Source: Bostrychus sinensis (Eukaryota > Chordata > Actinopteri > Gobiiformes > Eleotridae). Taken from it: DNA of 64,000 nt. The notes beneath the pieces are model-generated. The model was not told the DNA's origin. It searched no databases and saw only the letters and a program-made list of their open reading frames with translations. The translations under genes and the position numbers were made by a program. Of this stretch, positions 33,604-46,030 are shown piece after piece. Positions within the stretch are counted from its first letter, which is position 1, and each line of letters opens with the position of its first letter. The stretch covers positions 26,705,403 through 26,769,402 of the forward strand of contig CM036243.1 in NCBI GenBank assembly GCA_020698575.1. Direction: 5' to 3'.

Positions 33604-35633
33604 GATTACAGTCAATGAAAACCAAAATTAAAATAATACCTAATACTACATAATGTTCGAAACCACAATAAATAAATACTTGAAATATTTCACTTTGTGA
33701 GAGTCTATATCATTAATTACCGATCAACCATCTGAGCATTATCAAAAGCAGTGTGTGAAGTGTTACTGTGGGCAGCCACAGGGGGCGGGCTCATGAACAG
33801 TATGCAAAGTGTGTGCAGAAAACTCACGGTCTCCAGTGTTTATAAGTCACATGAACATAAAGATGCACTCAGTTTTACACAGCTCACAAACAAGAGATTA
33901 TAAGCTTCACATGTGGATACAACCATGTGACATATAAAGGCTTGAATTGATTTGTGTGAGGAAATTTTGGTCTGAAACTTCATGTTCATTTTGTTAGACG
34001 TTTGTAGTTACAGGTGGTTGTACTGTACAGTAGTAGCGCTCTAAGTGTCCAGTTTGTAGCCTGGCGTCTCTTGATAAAGGTTCGCCCCCTGCTGCTGGTC
34101 ATGTGACACTGCAACCCCGTCTTTCCTTTCTGATGAGTGCCGCTGCAGTGTATTTTTACACCACTGAGGGGCAATCGAGTCGTGTCAAACACATAACTTT
34201 GTAACTGTACCGTCTCAAGTATGCAGCAGTTCATATCTTCTCATTGTTATGTACCAGTACTACAACAACATCATGGAAAAGTCTATTTATTACAGTTGTT
34301 CTATTAAAAGTAAAATGCATAGGCCTATATATAGAATCAAACATTTATCAAATCCTGAAGATTACTGTATAGCTTACAGTTAATGTAAACCAAAGGTTAG
34401 TAGATAATAATGCATAATCATTATAATCATCAACATAAATAAATTCTTGAATTATTTTACTGTATGTACTGATATCATATGTATGTGTGTTTCACTTTAC
34501 ATTCACTTCTGAAAATTTTCATTCATCTCCTTCCACTTATTGCTGTTTGGGGTCACGAGTACTGGAGCCTATTCCAATAACTTTAGGCCTTAGGCGAGGT
34601 ACACCCTGGACAGGGGCCAGTTAGTTGCAGGGCTGACAGAGAGACAAACACAGACATTCACTTTCACATTTATTAACTAGGGGCAGTTTTAGAGTCACAA
34701 ATTCACCTAACACATGCATGTCTTTAGATAATGGAGGATGCTGGAGTACCCAGAGTACCCGGAGAACCTATGGTAACACAGGGAGGACATGCAGACTCCA
34801 CCCAGAAAATTCACATGTCAGCCATGAGAACCTACTGCCATGGTTAGTGCTCTTGAATAACAGCAAAGAGATTGTGAAAATCTAATTTATATGTTGATGT
34901 ATGCCTGTGAATAGTTTTATTTATTTATTAAACTGGTCAGTTGTGCATTGACTTTACTAATACAGGCCTCTGCAGTGAGCGTGAATAGAATCAGGCTGCG
35001 AAGATCCTTCTAAAGTAAGCCTAAAAATATAAAGTTGTTTATTCAAAGATGTGATCTCAACAAAGATATTATTTATACTGATCCTAATGTGAATATTTCA
35101 GTTGTGATTTCTTTTTTGATCTAAATACAGCAAACTAAAAACAAATAAAAAAAAATAAAAATGACTCAAATCAAAATGTTTTTCTCTGTTCATTGTGTAA
35201 AATTTTATAGGATATAGGGGCACATCAATAAATCAGAATATTGTGGAAAAATCTTTTTTTCCCAATAGTTCAGTTCATGTCGCTTCACTCTGTGTACTAA
35301 AACTATAACTGTCAGTTTTTAATTGAAATACTCACAAACTTTCTCACCTTATTCAAATTTATTAACAAAGAGAAAGACTATTTAGCCACCGCACACACAG
35401 TATTATTGATATGATCCTTAATTTGAGCTTTCATTTCACCTAAGTTTCAGCAGGTTTTCCCCTTTAGTGCACAACAATTAGCCTAGATGAGTCTTCACAA
35501 ACATGTTCCTCTTTGGTGGTTGGTTACTCAGTTTGAATGAGGAACGTCAAAAATGAAACTGTAATTAAAAAATGTTGCTATAAAAATCATCATTTAAAAG
35601 ACACATAAACACTGGTTTTGTCTTTGTTGATGC
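33604..35633. other. Unit boundary and 3' flank of perforin C, no gene
   Basis: The unit 2/3 junction falls at 33829. The rest is non-coding flank, nearly identical to 43801-45856 in unit 4 and clearly different from the unit 1 and 2 flanks beyond about 34390. It holds a longer SINE-like repeat at 34510-34855. Confidence 0.65.
34510..34855 (-). mobile_element. SINE-like dispersed repeat, unit 3
   Basis: A longer copy of the repeat seen as fragments elsewhere: 'ttccacttattgctgtttgggg', 'gtacaccctggacagg', 'gcatgtctttaga', 'gtacccggagaa' and 'acacagggaggacatgcagac' in order, reading toward a tRNA-like head on the minus strand. About 30 bp present in the unit-4 copy (near 45020) are missing here. 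Confidence 0.5.
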
Positions 35634-35639
35634 TTTATT
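35634..35639 (-). terminator. Polyadenylation signal of perforin C
   Basis: AATAAA on the minus strand, 169 bp beyond the stop codon. Confidence 0.7.
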
Positions 35640-35807
35640 AGTGAAGTAATAGCCATATAAGTAAGTTATACTGTTACACAATTGTGAAAATGCAAAACAG
35701 ACATTCCATGCAAGATTCAAAGAGCCAGACAATTTGCATAGAGAGCAACTAGAAAGATTTGAACTGTCATATGCCATTCAAACAAATGCAACCAATACAT
35801 TTGTGCC

Positions 35808-38389
35808 TTAAACCTGACTGACACTCTCCCCCTTCATGTCTCCCAGTAGGACCCCGTTCCTGGTGTAGAAGTGCTTTGCCACAGAGGAGTGGAGAGGAGA
35901 GGAGATGTAGTCTTGACACTGCTGTCCACCGAGGCTTGGAGCACATTCGACCACATAGGAGAAGAAGAAGGTCCCATGATCAAACATACAGGAGTCGGAC
36001 ACGGGTCCCTGACGCAGATCGAAGGAGCACTCTCCGAGTAGGTCGCTGTTCCAGTAAGAGTCTGAGTCGTACACCATGAATTGGAGTTTGTCCTTCATGT
36101 TGATGGTGATGGGGCCGAACTCAAACCGCTCTCTCCATTTTGGGTGGTTGTTGTCTTGAATGATGTCTGTACGCTTCACCTGTTCCCCGTAGCTAACCTC
36201 GACAGAAGCATCAGTTTCAGTCCATACATCCCCATACAACTTTTCAGCGTACAGCTTGAAGACCTTAAGAGTTGCTTGACCTTTACCAGTGGGGCAGCAG
36301 TTTGAGCGGAGGGTTTGGCTGGAGTTGCACACACAGGCGCAGGGATCTCTCGGACTAGACCTGTGTCCGACTTTACAGGTTTCAGAGCATTTTTTACACA
36401 CGGCATTTCTCTTGATGTACGTCTCGACTTCTCTCTTGATCCCGTTCATGGCAGAGTGACTGCTGGGTAGAATGGTATGTAGAGGCTTTAGATTGTACTT
36501 CACCACATCAGGGGACGTCTTCAAGGTGCTCAGCCAGTTGTTGTACACAGAAGAGTCTGAATGGTCAAACAAGATGTCACCTCGAGTTATCTCCCCGCCT
36601 ATGGCCTCAGTGTAACGCTCATTAAATGTGCTACTGAAACTATTACCATGACCTAACTTCTTACTTTTAGCTTGACAATGCTCCAACTCGGCTTTGATAC
36701 TGGCTTTACTCTGTAAATTGGCTGAAGCTTCTACCGAAAGACAGTCGCTGACTTCAGTCTCTGTCAGCCCGTTGATACTGGCTTGACACATCTTTACTGA
36801 AGTGGTGGCTTTTATCTCTCCACCTAAAAACACCTGTGTGATGTAATGTGTGCCGTACGTGTCAATGAGGCCACGGTACAAAGCTGCAGATTTAGTTGAA
36901 TATGGAGGAAGAGAGTTCACGGCGGATAAAAAGTCCTGATTCATTGGTGGTTTTGTAGCCACTCTGTACCTGAGAAGCAACAAATTCAAAGAATTAATCA
37001 TTTTTTAAACATATTTGTTTACTGCAACCCCAGGTTTAAAAAGTTGTGTAAAATGTAAATAAAAACAGAATGCAAAAATAAATTTCATAAAACCATTTAT
37101 CATGTGTTGGGTCAGTCTGCCCCAGGGCAGCTGTTGCTACTGAGATAGCTCACCACCTCTGAGTCTGACTGAGGAGTGAATAAATAATGCAACAAAAAAA
37201 GCTTTATATTATTATTACTATTATTATTATTATTTTATCTTTTAGTAGGTGTTGAGATATTTTACCATAAATAATAGCTCATTTGGCATCAACACAACAA
37301 AAATGTTGGGTAACAAAAGATTACAAAATGGTTCGCCATTTGTTTTTTATTAGTACAAGCACTTAGACTTTACCAGACTTTTGTTGCCCCATCACAACTT
37401 ATTTGAGATGTACTGCTACCACTGAAGTCAAAATAAGCTGTTATTTTTAATAAAATGGTCAAATAGTCAATACCTGACATTTTGTTTTGTTTTATATGAA
37501 TAAAACAATTGTTTATTGGAAATTCCTCACACCTTTCTCCCTCCTTTGTACCTCCCTTTTCTTGTTATTTTAGGTGATTTTACTTTTTTGTACAATTTAT
37601 ATTGCTTAGATTTTTTAAAATATACTTTAAATATTTCTAGGTGATTGTTGCATGTTGTGCTGAATGGATCAATGAGACATAGTTTGGCTCAATATTAGTG
37701 CACACTTATTGTATATTTTATGTTTTATTTAATATTTCTTTTTATGTTATGGTAGTTGTAAGATTATGAGATTTACAAGATTTTATATTAAAATTTTAAT
37801 ATAATTTTACACTGTGTCCCAGTGTCCCAAATGGATTTGTAAAAAGAACTACTTACTGATAGTAACTGCAGCAGACTGAATGGCGGTAGAAGTTGTAGTG
37901 GTCTTGTTTGGACTTCTGCATGGCAAACTTAGCAGCTCTGGAGTGAGACCCACCAAGGCCCACGCCAAGAGAAACAGAAGGGTCCACTGGGATGTCAAGG
38001 CCGAGTTTCCAGTTGTTGCTCACAGATGAAGTCGAATCATTGACCAGAGTTTCGGCAGAGTCGTAAGCCGTACTGGAGACAGTCAGGGTGCACTTGGGGA
38101 GCACCCTCCAGTCCACCACGGCCACAGGGACCTTCTGCCTCTCTCGGCCCATGTAGCTGTTGGAGTAAAGTTTGCATGTGCCGTTCCCCAGGTCCCATGT
38201 CTCAGTGTCGATGACGTATGCCCCTTTGCGCTGCATGGTGACAATGTCGAAGCCCTCTCCTCCCAGGTTGTACCCAGGGACCATGTGGGCACTCCGGCAC
38301 TCTTCTGGGGTGCCATAACTGACTTTGGACGGATCACATGAAGGGGCCCATACGCCCAACAGCAACAAGAGCTGCCAGGTGATTGCCAT
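35808..38389 (-). CDS. prf1: Perforin-1-like protein C, two coding exons
   Basis: An intact 564-residue pore-forming effector. The coding exons are 37857-38389 and 35808-36969, with the same splice sites and phase as copy A. It has the signal peptide (MAITWQLLLLLGVWAPSC), YGTHYIT in the MACPF domain, the EGF-like Cys cluster and a complete C2 domain with YDSDSYWNSD. It is a mosaic. In the MACPF part it shares AELEHCQAK and SSTFNE with B, it shares GLIDTYG and DNNHPKW with D, and near the C-terminus it shares YDSDSYW, MFDHG and CCPTGKG with A. Private changes are LGHGNSF and SAMNGIK. DNNHPKW replaces DNDNPKW next to a C2 loop, and the effect on calcium binding is unknown. Confidence 0.93.
36970..37856 (-). 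other. Perforin C intron 2
   Basis: An 887 bp intron matching copy B in length and sequence, without coding content. Confidence 0.75.
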
Positions 38390-38602
38390 CTGTAGAGAAA
38401 GCATTTCATATTGGTCAAAGCCAGATATGGCCAGATAGTTGCAGGGCTGGCCCACAGACAGATACAGACAAACATTTACTCTCACATTTATTTAATGGCA
38501 GTTTAGAGTTATAACTTTACATTAAAGTTAAAATCTATATAACATCTAGTTGCAGATATATACGTATGTACTCTGAGGGACAGTGATATGGTCCAGACTT
38601 AC

Positions 38603-38658
38603 CTTGACAAGTACCAGTGAGCTCTGCCAGTGGCACACAAAATCTGACCAAATATATA
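38603..38658 (-). promoter_or_regulatory. Perforin C core promoter and non-coding exon 1
   Basis: TATA box at 38650-38658 and exon end at 38603 before GTAAGT. Layout and sequence match the other copies, as do the conserved AP-1-like TGACTAA and CCTCCCCC boxes just upstream. Confidence 0.7.
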
Positions 38659-38929
38659 GGTTAGTCATGGGGGAGGAGCTGTCTTTGTGTGTTTGAAAAT
38701 CACACCTTTTCTAAAGGACCATCTGACACACAATTTTACTTCCAGTAAATATAGGGTTAGGGGTTAGGGTTTTTACCTCCAGTAAAAATGTATTTTGATC
38801 AAACTAGACAAAAAATAAAATAAAATAAAATCATCTTCTTCCACTTCCTCGTGGGGGGTGACTTTCGGCTTAAGGTGAGGAAAACCTTGGACAATGGTCA
38901 GATAGTGTGGTTGACAAATGTATTTTAAC

Positions 38930-39602
38930 TAGTGGTGGGACTCGATTAAAGAGATGTATCTAATTAATTACAGGCTTTGTAATTAATTAATCGCGATTAA
39001 TAGCATTTTTATCAAAAATCAATATTGCTTTATTATATGTCAGAAATAAAATATAGGAGCTTATTTGTATGTTCTGGCATGTTTTAACTTGATTTCAAAC
39101 TAACACCGCGGTCAAACAGAGCAGGATTCAGCGTTTGTGCATCGACCTCTGCCTCTGAGCACGGAGTAACACGCGCAACGCCTTTCTCTTCTCTGTGCTC
39201 CTGTGACCTCCGCGTGGACCTGTCCTCTGTCCTTTGCGTCTTAACCCAGCATACCGCTGTCTTCTGTGTCGTCAGTCAGCTGTGAGAACGATCGCAGAGA
39301 AGATGAGCGGCGCCTTGAAAGTGAAAGAAAAGTGACGCCATGCGCTGGTTGCGTGGAGGCGGCCGACCTCGGCCCCGCAGTTCCCTGCAGTGCAGTCTGT
39401 GGCACATTATCTGTTCACAGCTAAAATCCACTCACATTTGGCGTGGTTTGGTCGTGGTATGGAGGTCCAGCCCTGGTTGTGCCAGAAACTAGGTCACTGA
39501 GAAAAGTTCCTGTTGTCATAGACAAGTGCGATTAATTCTTTTAACGCGTTAATTTCTCTGTAATTAATTAATCGTGATTAACGCGTTAAAGTTCCAGCCC
39601 TA
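38930..39602. mobile_element. Non-autonomous hAT-like element (MITE), unit 3
   Basis: A 673 bp copy at the same site as in unit 2, with the same flanking 8-mers (38922-38929 and 39603-39610). Its right end (aacgcgttaaagttccagccc) is complete, so it is the better reference copy. Confidence 0.65.
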
Positions 39603-39957
39603 ATCTTAACATAATTACTATGTCACAATTACCTTACTTTTATTTTTTCTTAGAGTCTATCTTACAATGTTTAAGGAGAGTTCCTCTGGTCTAGTTTAAT
39701 GGACACTGTCTGTGTATAAAACGCTACAGTGGGACTGCCCCACTCTGAGCTTTTCTCATAGTCTTCTCTTCTTCACTCCTTCTCTTGCAAGAGCATAAAT
39801 GCCACAAAGGCAACTGTTTGACTCAAGACCTATTATATCTTTCTCACACAAATATACAAGCTACTAAAATTTCCACAACAATAGTTAATAAATCTGAGAA
39901 ACTGATCATTTTTCAGTGGTCTCTTATTTTTTTTTCTATATGCTTGTGTTTAACCAG

Positions 39958-40098
39958 TTCACCCGGAGAGTATGCACAATAACACAGGGAGCACATGCAC
40001 AGTACCTCACAGAGAGATCATGTGCCAGCCGACTCAGAGATCAAACCCACAACCTCTTTGCTGTGAGGCAGGGGCACTAACCACTGCCACTGTAATAG
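39958..40098 (-). mobile_element. SINE-like repeat with tRNA-like head (unit 3)
   Basis: The same sequence and orientation as the unit-2 copy at 24625-24765, duplicated with the unit. Confidence 0.5.
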
Positions 40099-41106
40099 AA
40101 CATTATAGTGCTATATTAAATATATATTTGTACAAGGCATTTGTTGTATTTGTAGGGACTTGTTCTGAGACAGGACAGAATTAAAATAATAATAAGGCTT
40201 TTGCTCTTAATCATATCATAATCATAAGTGTTAACCTATAATATCACACATTTCACACGAGTTAACAAAGCTATGTGTTGCAGATGTGATGAGCCATCAG
40301 GTCTGATGATTTGGTGTCCAAATCGGTGCAAAAACATTGTGTTTACATACAAGCAGCTTAGAGCATAATGTGAAACATGCATGGAAAATGAACATGACTG
40401 AGTATTAGTCCTAGTTGCTTGGATTTTATGCACTCATTTGACTAAATACAGAGTTTTGTCACTGAGCTGGAGTTATCTTTGCATCTTTGAAACTCACACC
40501 TTTTTCTGAATGATCATTTCTCAGGCACCATTTATTTCCTTCATGTTATAAATAGAATGAGTGTCAAACTGTATGTAACTGAATGTGTTGTTGTGGTGTA
40601 GTTTAGTGACAAGTGAATACAGGACCACTGCCTTTTCACACAATCTAAAACAACCAGGCCTTTCTTGAATACACAGACAATTCTGTTGTAAGAAACAGAG
40701 AGGGCACTGACATGGAAGGTTTAAAGCATTGCAGGAAGAAAAAAGGGCTCTGTTTTTTACTGTAAAGTCCAAGGTTAAGTTTATGTACTATTTGTGCATT
40801 TAATGTTTATTTGCAACCTTCTTAAACAACATATTGCACGTCTCTTATATGTTTTTATTGAGGAAATAAAGATGTTCAGAGAGCAGCCACTTCTGTTTGC
40901 ACTTAATAGTACTGTCTGTTAAAGTAAATTATTATCATAGTTTCCATCAATGTTTGTTGACATTTTCCTTTAACCTGTTTATAGTCTGAATAATATTTAG
41001 GAGACAGAACAAATAATACAATACTCAGTTTGCTCACAATTTTTGAAGATCATTTTAACTTTAATTTTATCTTTTAAAATAATTGTAGTTTTGTTAGGTA
41101 CTGCAT

Positions 41107-41254
<148 letters not shown>

Positions 41255-41450
41255 ACACAGTGCATAATATAATAAATGCAAATGACCATAAGAAAATAGA
41301 GAATTGGTCTTATACATTTCTTATACACTGTCTGCTCTCTTTAAGTGCTGCCACTACAGATATAAACAGGTGTGCATTTCAGTGGTTCAGTTCAAAGTGA
41401 AATTCATAAATCATTTTAGCATTAATTCACTTCTGTTGTTATGATTACAG

Positions 41451-43800
41451 TCCATCCATCTATCTTCTTCCACTTAGCCGGGGCTGGGTCGTGGGGGCAG
41501 CAGTCTAAGCAGGGACACCCAGACTTCCCTCTCCCCGGACACTTCCTCCAGCTCGCCTGGAGGAACCCAAGGTGTTCCCAAGCCAGCCGGGAGACATAGT
41601 CCCTCAAGCGTGTCCTAGGTCTCCCCTGGGGCCTTCTCTCAGTGGGACATGCCCGAAACACCTCCACAGGGAGGCGTCCAGGAGGCCTCCGGAACAGATG
41701 CCCGAGCCACCTCAGTTGGCCCCTCTCGATGTGGAGGAGCAGCGGCTCTACTCCAAGCTTCTCCCGAGTAACTGAGCTCCTCACCCTATCTCTAAGGGAG
41801 CGCCCAGCCACCCTGCGGAGGAAACTCATTTTGGCCGCTTGTATCCAGGATCTTGTCCTTTTGGTCATGACCCATAGCTCATGACCATAGGTGAGAGTAG
41901 GAACGTAGATTGACCGGTAAATCGAGAGCTTTGCCTTTCGGCTCAGCTCCTTCTTCACCACAACAGCCCGATACAACGACCGCATTACTGCAGACGCTGC
42001 ACCGATCCGCCTGTCGATCTCACACTCCATCCTTCCCCCGAGATACTTAAACTCCTCCACTTGAGGCAGGAACTCTCCTCCGACCTGGAGAGGGCATAGA
42101 CGAGTCCACCATAAAGTCCCCAGCCTCTGCTTCCTCTATAGAAGGCATGTCAGTGTGATTGAGGAGATCCTCAAAGTATTCCTTCCACTGCCTGACAACA
42201 TCCCCAGTTGAGGTCAGCAACCCCCACCTCCACTGTAAACAGTGTTGGTGAAGCACTGCTTCCCCCTCCTGAGGTGGCGGATGGTTTGCCAGAATTTCTT
42301 CAAGGCTGACCGATAGTCCTCCTCCATGGCCTCCCGAACTCCTCCCAGACCCGAGTTTTTGCCTCCACAACTGCCACAGCATGCTTGGCCTGCCGGTACC
42401 CGTCAGCTGCCTCAGGAGTCCCACGAGCCAGCCAGTCGATAGGACTCCTTCCTCAGCCTGATGGCATCCCTTACTTCTGGTGCCCACCACCGGGTTTGGG
42501 GATTGCCGCCACAACAAGCACCAAAGACCTTACGGGAACAGCCACATCGACAGTGGAGGCGGAGAACACGGCCCATTCGGACTCAATGTCCCCAACCTCC
42601 CTCGGGATCTGGATGAAGCTCTCCTGGAGGTGGGAGTTGAAGACCCCTCTAACAGAGGACTCAGCCAAACATTCCCAACAGACCCTCACAACACGTTTGG
42701 GCCTGCTGAGTCTATCTGGCCTTCTCCTCCGCCAGCAGATCCAACTTACCACCAGGTGGTGATCAGTTGACAGCTCAGCCCTTCTCTTCACCCAAGCGTC
42801 CAAGGCACATGGCCGAAGGTCAACTGAAATGACAACAAAGTCGATCATCAACCTCCCACCTACGATGTCCTGGTGCCACGTGCACCAATGGACACCCTTG
42901 TGCTTGAACATGGTGTTTGTTATGGACAATCCGTGACTAGCACAGAAGTCCAAAAACAGAACACCACTCGGATTCAGATCAGGGAGGCCATTCCCAGTTG
43001 GAGCACTTTCCAGCACCCCTCCCAAGGACTCCAAGAAGGCGGGTACTCTATACCACTGTTCGGCCCGTAAGGCGAGACAACAGTGAGAGACCTATCCGCG
43101 ACCTGAAGGCGCAGGGACGCGACCCTCTCATTCAGTAGGGAAAACTCCAACACATGGCGGCTGAGCTGAGGGGCTATAAGTAAACCCACACCAGCCCGCC
43201 ACCTCACACAGTGGGCAACTCCAGAGTAGAAGAGAGTCCAGCCTCTCTCAAGGAGTTGGGTTCCAGAGCCCAAACTGTGCGTGGAGGCGAGCCCGAATAT
43301 CTCTCGCCAGTACCGCTCAACCTCCCTCACAAGCTCAGGCTCCTTTCCCCTCAGCGAGGTGACATTCCATGTCTCCAGAGCTAGTTTCTGTGTCCAGAGA
43401 TCAGGTTGTCGAGGCCCCCGCCTTTGACTACTGCCCTATCCTCTCTGCACCAGCCCTCCTGCAGGTGGCGGGTTCACAGGAGGACAGCTCCACGTTGTCC
43501 TTTCAGGCCCCATGGGGAGAGACCCAACTACTGGGCGCTCGCTTTCGAGCCCCAACCCCAGGCCTGGCTACAGGCTGGGGCCCCGGCTGCACCATACTGA
43601 GCGATGTAACTGGCCTTGTTTTTATTCTCTTCATAAGGGTCTTGTGAACTGCTCTTAGTCTGGCCCATCACCTAGGACCTGTTTGCCATGGGAGACCCTA
43701 ACAGGAGCATTAAGCCCCCGACAACATAGCTCCTGGGATCAATCTGGCATTCAAACCCCTGCACCACGATAAGGTGGCGGTTTAAAGAGGGGGTTTCATT
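41451..43800 (-). mobile_element. Internally deleted RTE-type LINE, unit 3
   Basis: The same element, insertion site ('gattacag' at 41443-41450 and 43801-43808) and deletions as in unit 2, so it was copied with the unit. The endonuclease piece is open a little further here (42974-43330), because the stops between the first two fragments differ. The RT core and GDFNAH segment are missing here too. Confidence 0.8.
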
Positions 43801-45856
43801 GATTACAGTCAATGAAAACCAAAATTAAAATAATACCTAATACTACATAATGTTCGAAATCACAATAAATAAATACTTGAAATATTTCACTTTGTGAGAG
43901 TCTATATCATTAATTACCGATCAACCATCTGAGCATTATCAAAAGCAGTGTGTGAAGTGTTACTGTGGGCAGCCACAGGGGGCGGGCTCATGAACAGTAT
44001 GCAAAGTGTGTGCAGAAAACTCACGGTCTCCAGTGTTTATAAGTCACATGAACATAAAGATGCACTCAGTTTTACACAGCTCACAAACAAGAGATTATAA
44101 GCTTCACATGTGGATACAACCATGTGACATATAAAGGCTTGAATTGATTTGTGTGAGGAAATTTTGGTCTGAAACTTCATGTTCATTTTGTTAGGCGTTT
44201 GTAGTTACAGGTGTGTGTACTGTACAGTAGTAGTGCTCTAAGTATCCAGTTTGTAGCCTGGCGTCTCTTGATAAAGGTTCGCCCCCTGCTGCTGGTCATG
44301 TGACACTGCAACCCCGTCTTTCCTTTCTGATGAGTGCCGCTGCAGTGTATTTTTACACCACTGAGGGGCAATCGAGTCGTGTCAAACACATAACTTTGTA
44401 ACTGTACCGTCTCAAGTATGCAGCAGTTCATATCTTCTCATTATTATGTACCAGTACTACAACAACATCATGGAAAAGTCTATTTATTACAGTTGTTCTA
44501 TTAAAAGTAAAATGCATAGGCCTATATATAGAATCAAACATTTATCAAATCCTGAAGATTACTGTATAGCTTACAGTTAATGTAAACCAAAGGTTAGTAG
44601 ATAATAATGCATAATCATTATAATCATCAACATAAATCAATTCTTGAATTATTTTACTGTATGTACTGATATCATATGTATGTGTGTTTCACTTTACATT
44701 CACTTCTGAAAATTTTCATTCATCTCCTTCCACTTATTGCTGTTTGGGGTCACGAGTACTGGAGCCTATTCCAATAACTTTAGGCCTTAGGCGAGGTACA
44801 CCCTGGACAGGGGCCAGTTAGTTGCAGGGCTGACAGAGAGACAAACACAGACATTCACTTTCACATTTATTAACTAGGGGCAGTTTTAGAGTCACAAATT
44901 CACCTAACACATGCATGTCTTTAGATAATGGAGGATGCTGGAGTACCCAGAGTACCCGGAGAACCTATGGTAACACAGGGAGGACATGCAGACTCCACCC
45001 AGAAAATTCACATGTCAGCCAGCCTAAGGATCGAATTTGCTGAGAAGCAAGGAGAACCTACTGCCATGGTTAGTGCTCTTGAATAACAGCAAAGAGATTG
45101 TGAAAATCTAATTTATATGTTGATGTATGCCTGTGAATAGTTTTATTTATTTATTAAACTGGTCAGTTGTGCATTGACTTTACTAATACAGGCCTCTGCA
45201 GTGAGCGTGAATAGAATCAGGCTGCGAAGATCCTTCTAAAGTAAGCCTAAAAATATAAAGTTGTTTATTCAAAGATGTGATCTCAACAAAGATATTATTT
45301 ATACTGATCCTAATGTGAATATTTCAGTTGTGATTTCTTTTTTGATCTAAATACAGCAAACTAAAAACAAATAAAAAATAAAAATGACTCAAATCAAAAT
45401 GTTTTTCTCTGTTCATTGTGTAAAATTTTATAGGATATAGGGGCACATCAATAAATCAGAATATTGTGGAAAAATCTTTTTTTCCCAATAGTTCAGTTCA
45501 TGTCGCTTCACTCTGTGTACTAAAACTATAACTGTCAGTTTTTAATTGAAATACTCACAAACTTTCTCACCTTATTCAAATTTATTAACAAAGAGAAAGA
45601 CTATTTAGCCACCGCACACACAGTATTATTGATATGATCCTTAATTTGAGCTTTCATTTCACCTAAGTTTCAGCAGGTTTTCCCCTTTAGTGCACAACAA
45701 TTAGCCTAGATGAGTCTTCACAAACATGTTCCTCTTTGGTGGTTGGTTACTCAGTTTGAATGAGGAACGTCAAAAATGAAACTGTAATTAAAAAATGTTG
45801 CTATAAAAATCATCATTTAAAAGACACATAAACACTGGTTTTGTCTTTGTTGATGC
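43801..45856. other. Unit boundary and 3' flank of perforin D, no gene
   Basis: The unit 3/4 junction is at 44026. The flank is nearly identical to 33829-35633 and contains the SINE-like repeat at about 44710-45065. No coding sequence is recognised. Confidence 0.65.
44710..45065 (-). mobile_element. SINE-like dispersed repeat, unit 4
   Basis: A paralogous copy of 34510-34855, with an extra stretch near 45020 ('agcctaaggatcgaatttgc') that restores a box B-like motif on the minus strand. It is the most complete copy in the window. Confidence 0.5.
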
Positions 45857-45862
45857 TTTATT
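45857..45862 (-). terminator. Polyadenylation signal of perforin D
   Basis: AATAAA on the minus strand, 169 bp beyond the stop codon. Confidence 0.7.
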
Positions 45863-46030
45863 AGTAAAGTAATAGCCATATAAGTAAGTTATACTGTTAC
45901 ACAATTGTGAAAATGCAAAACAGACATTCCATGCAAGATTCAAAGAGCCAGACAATTTGCATAGAGAGCAACTAGAAAGATTTGAACTGTCATATGCCAT
46001 TCAAACAAATGCAACCAATACATTTGTGCC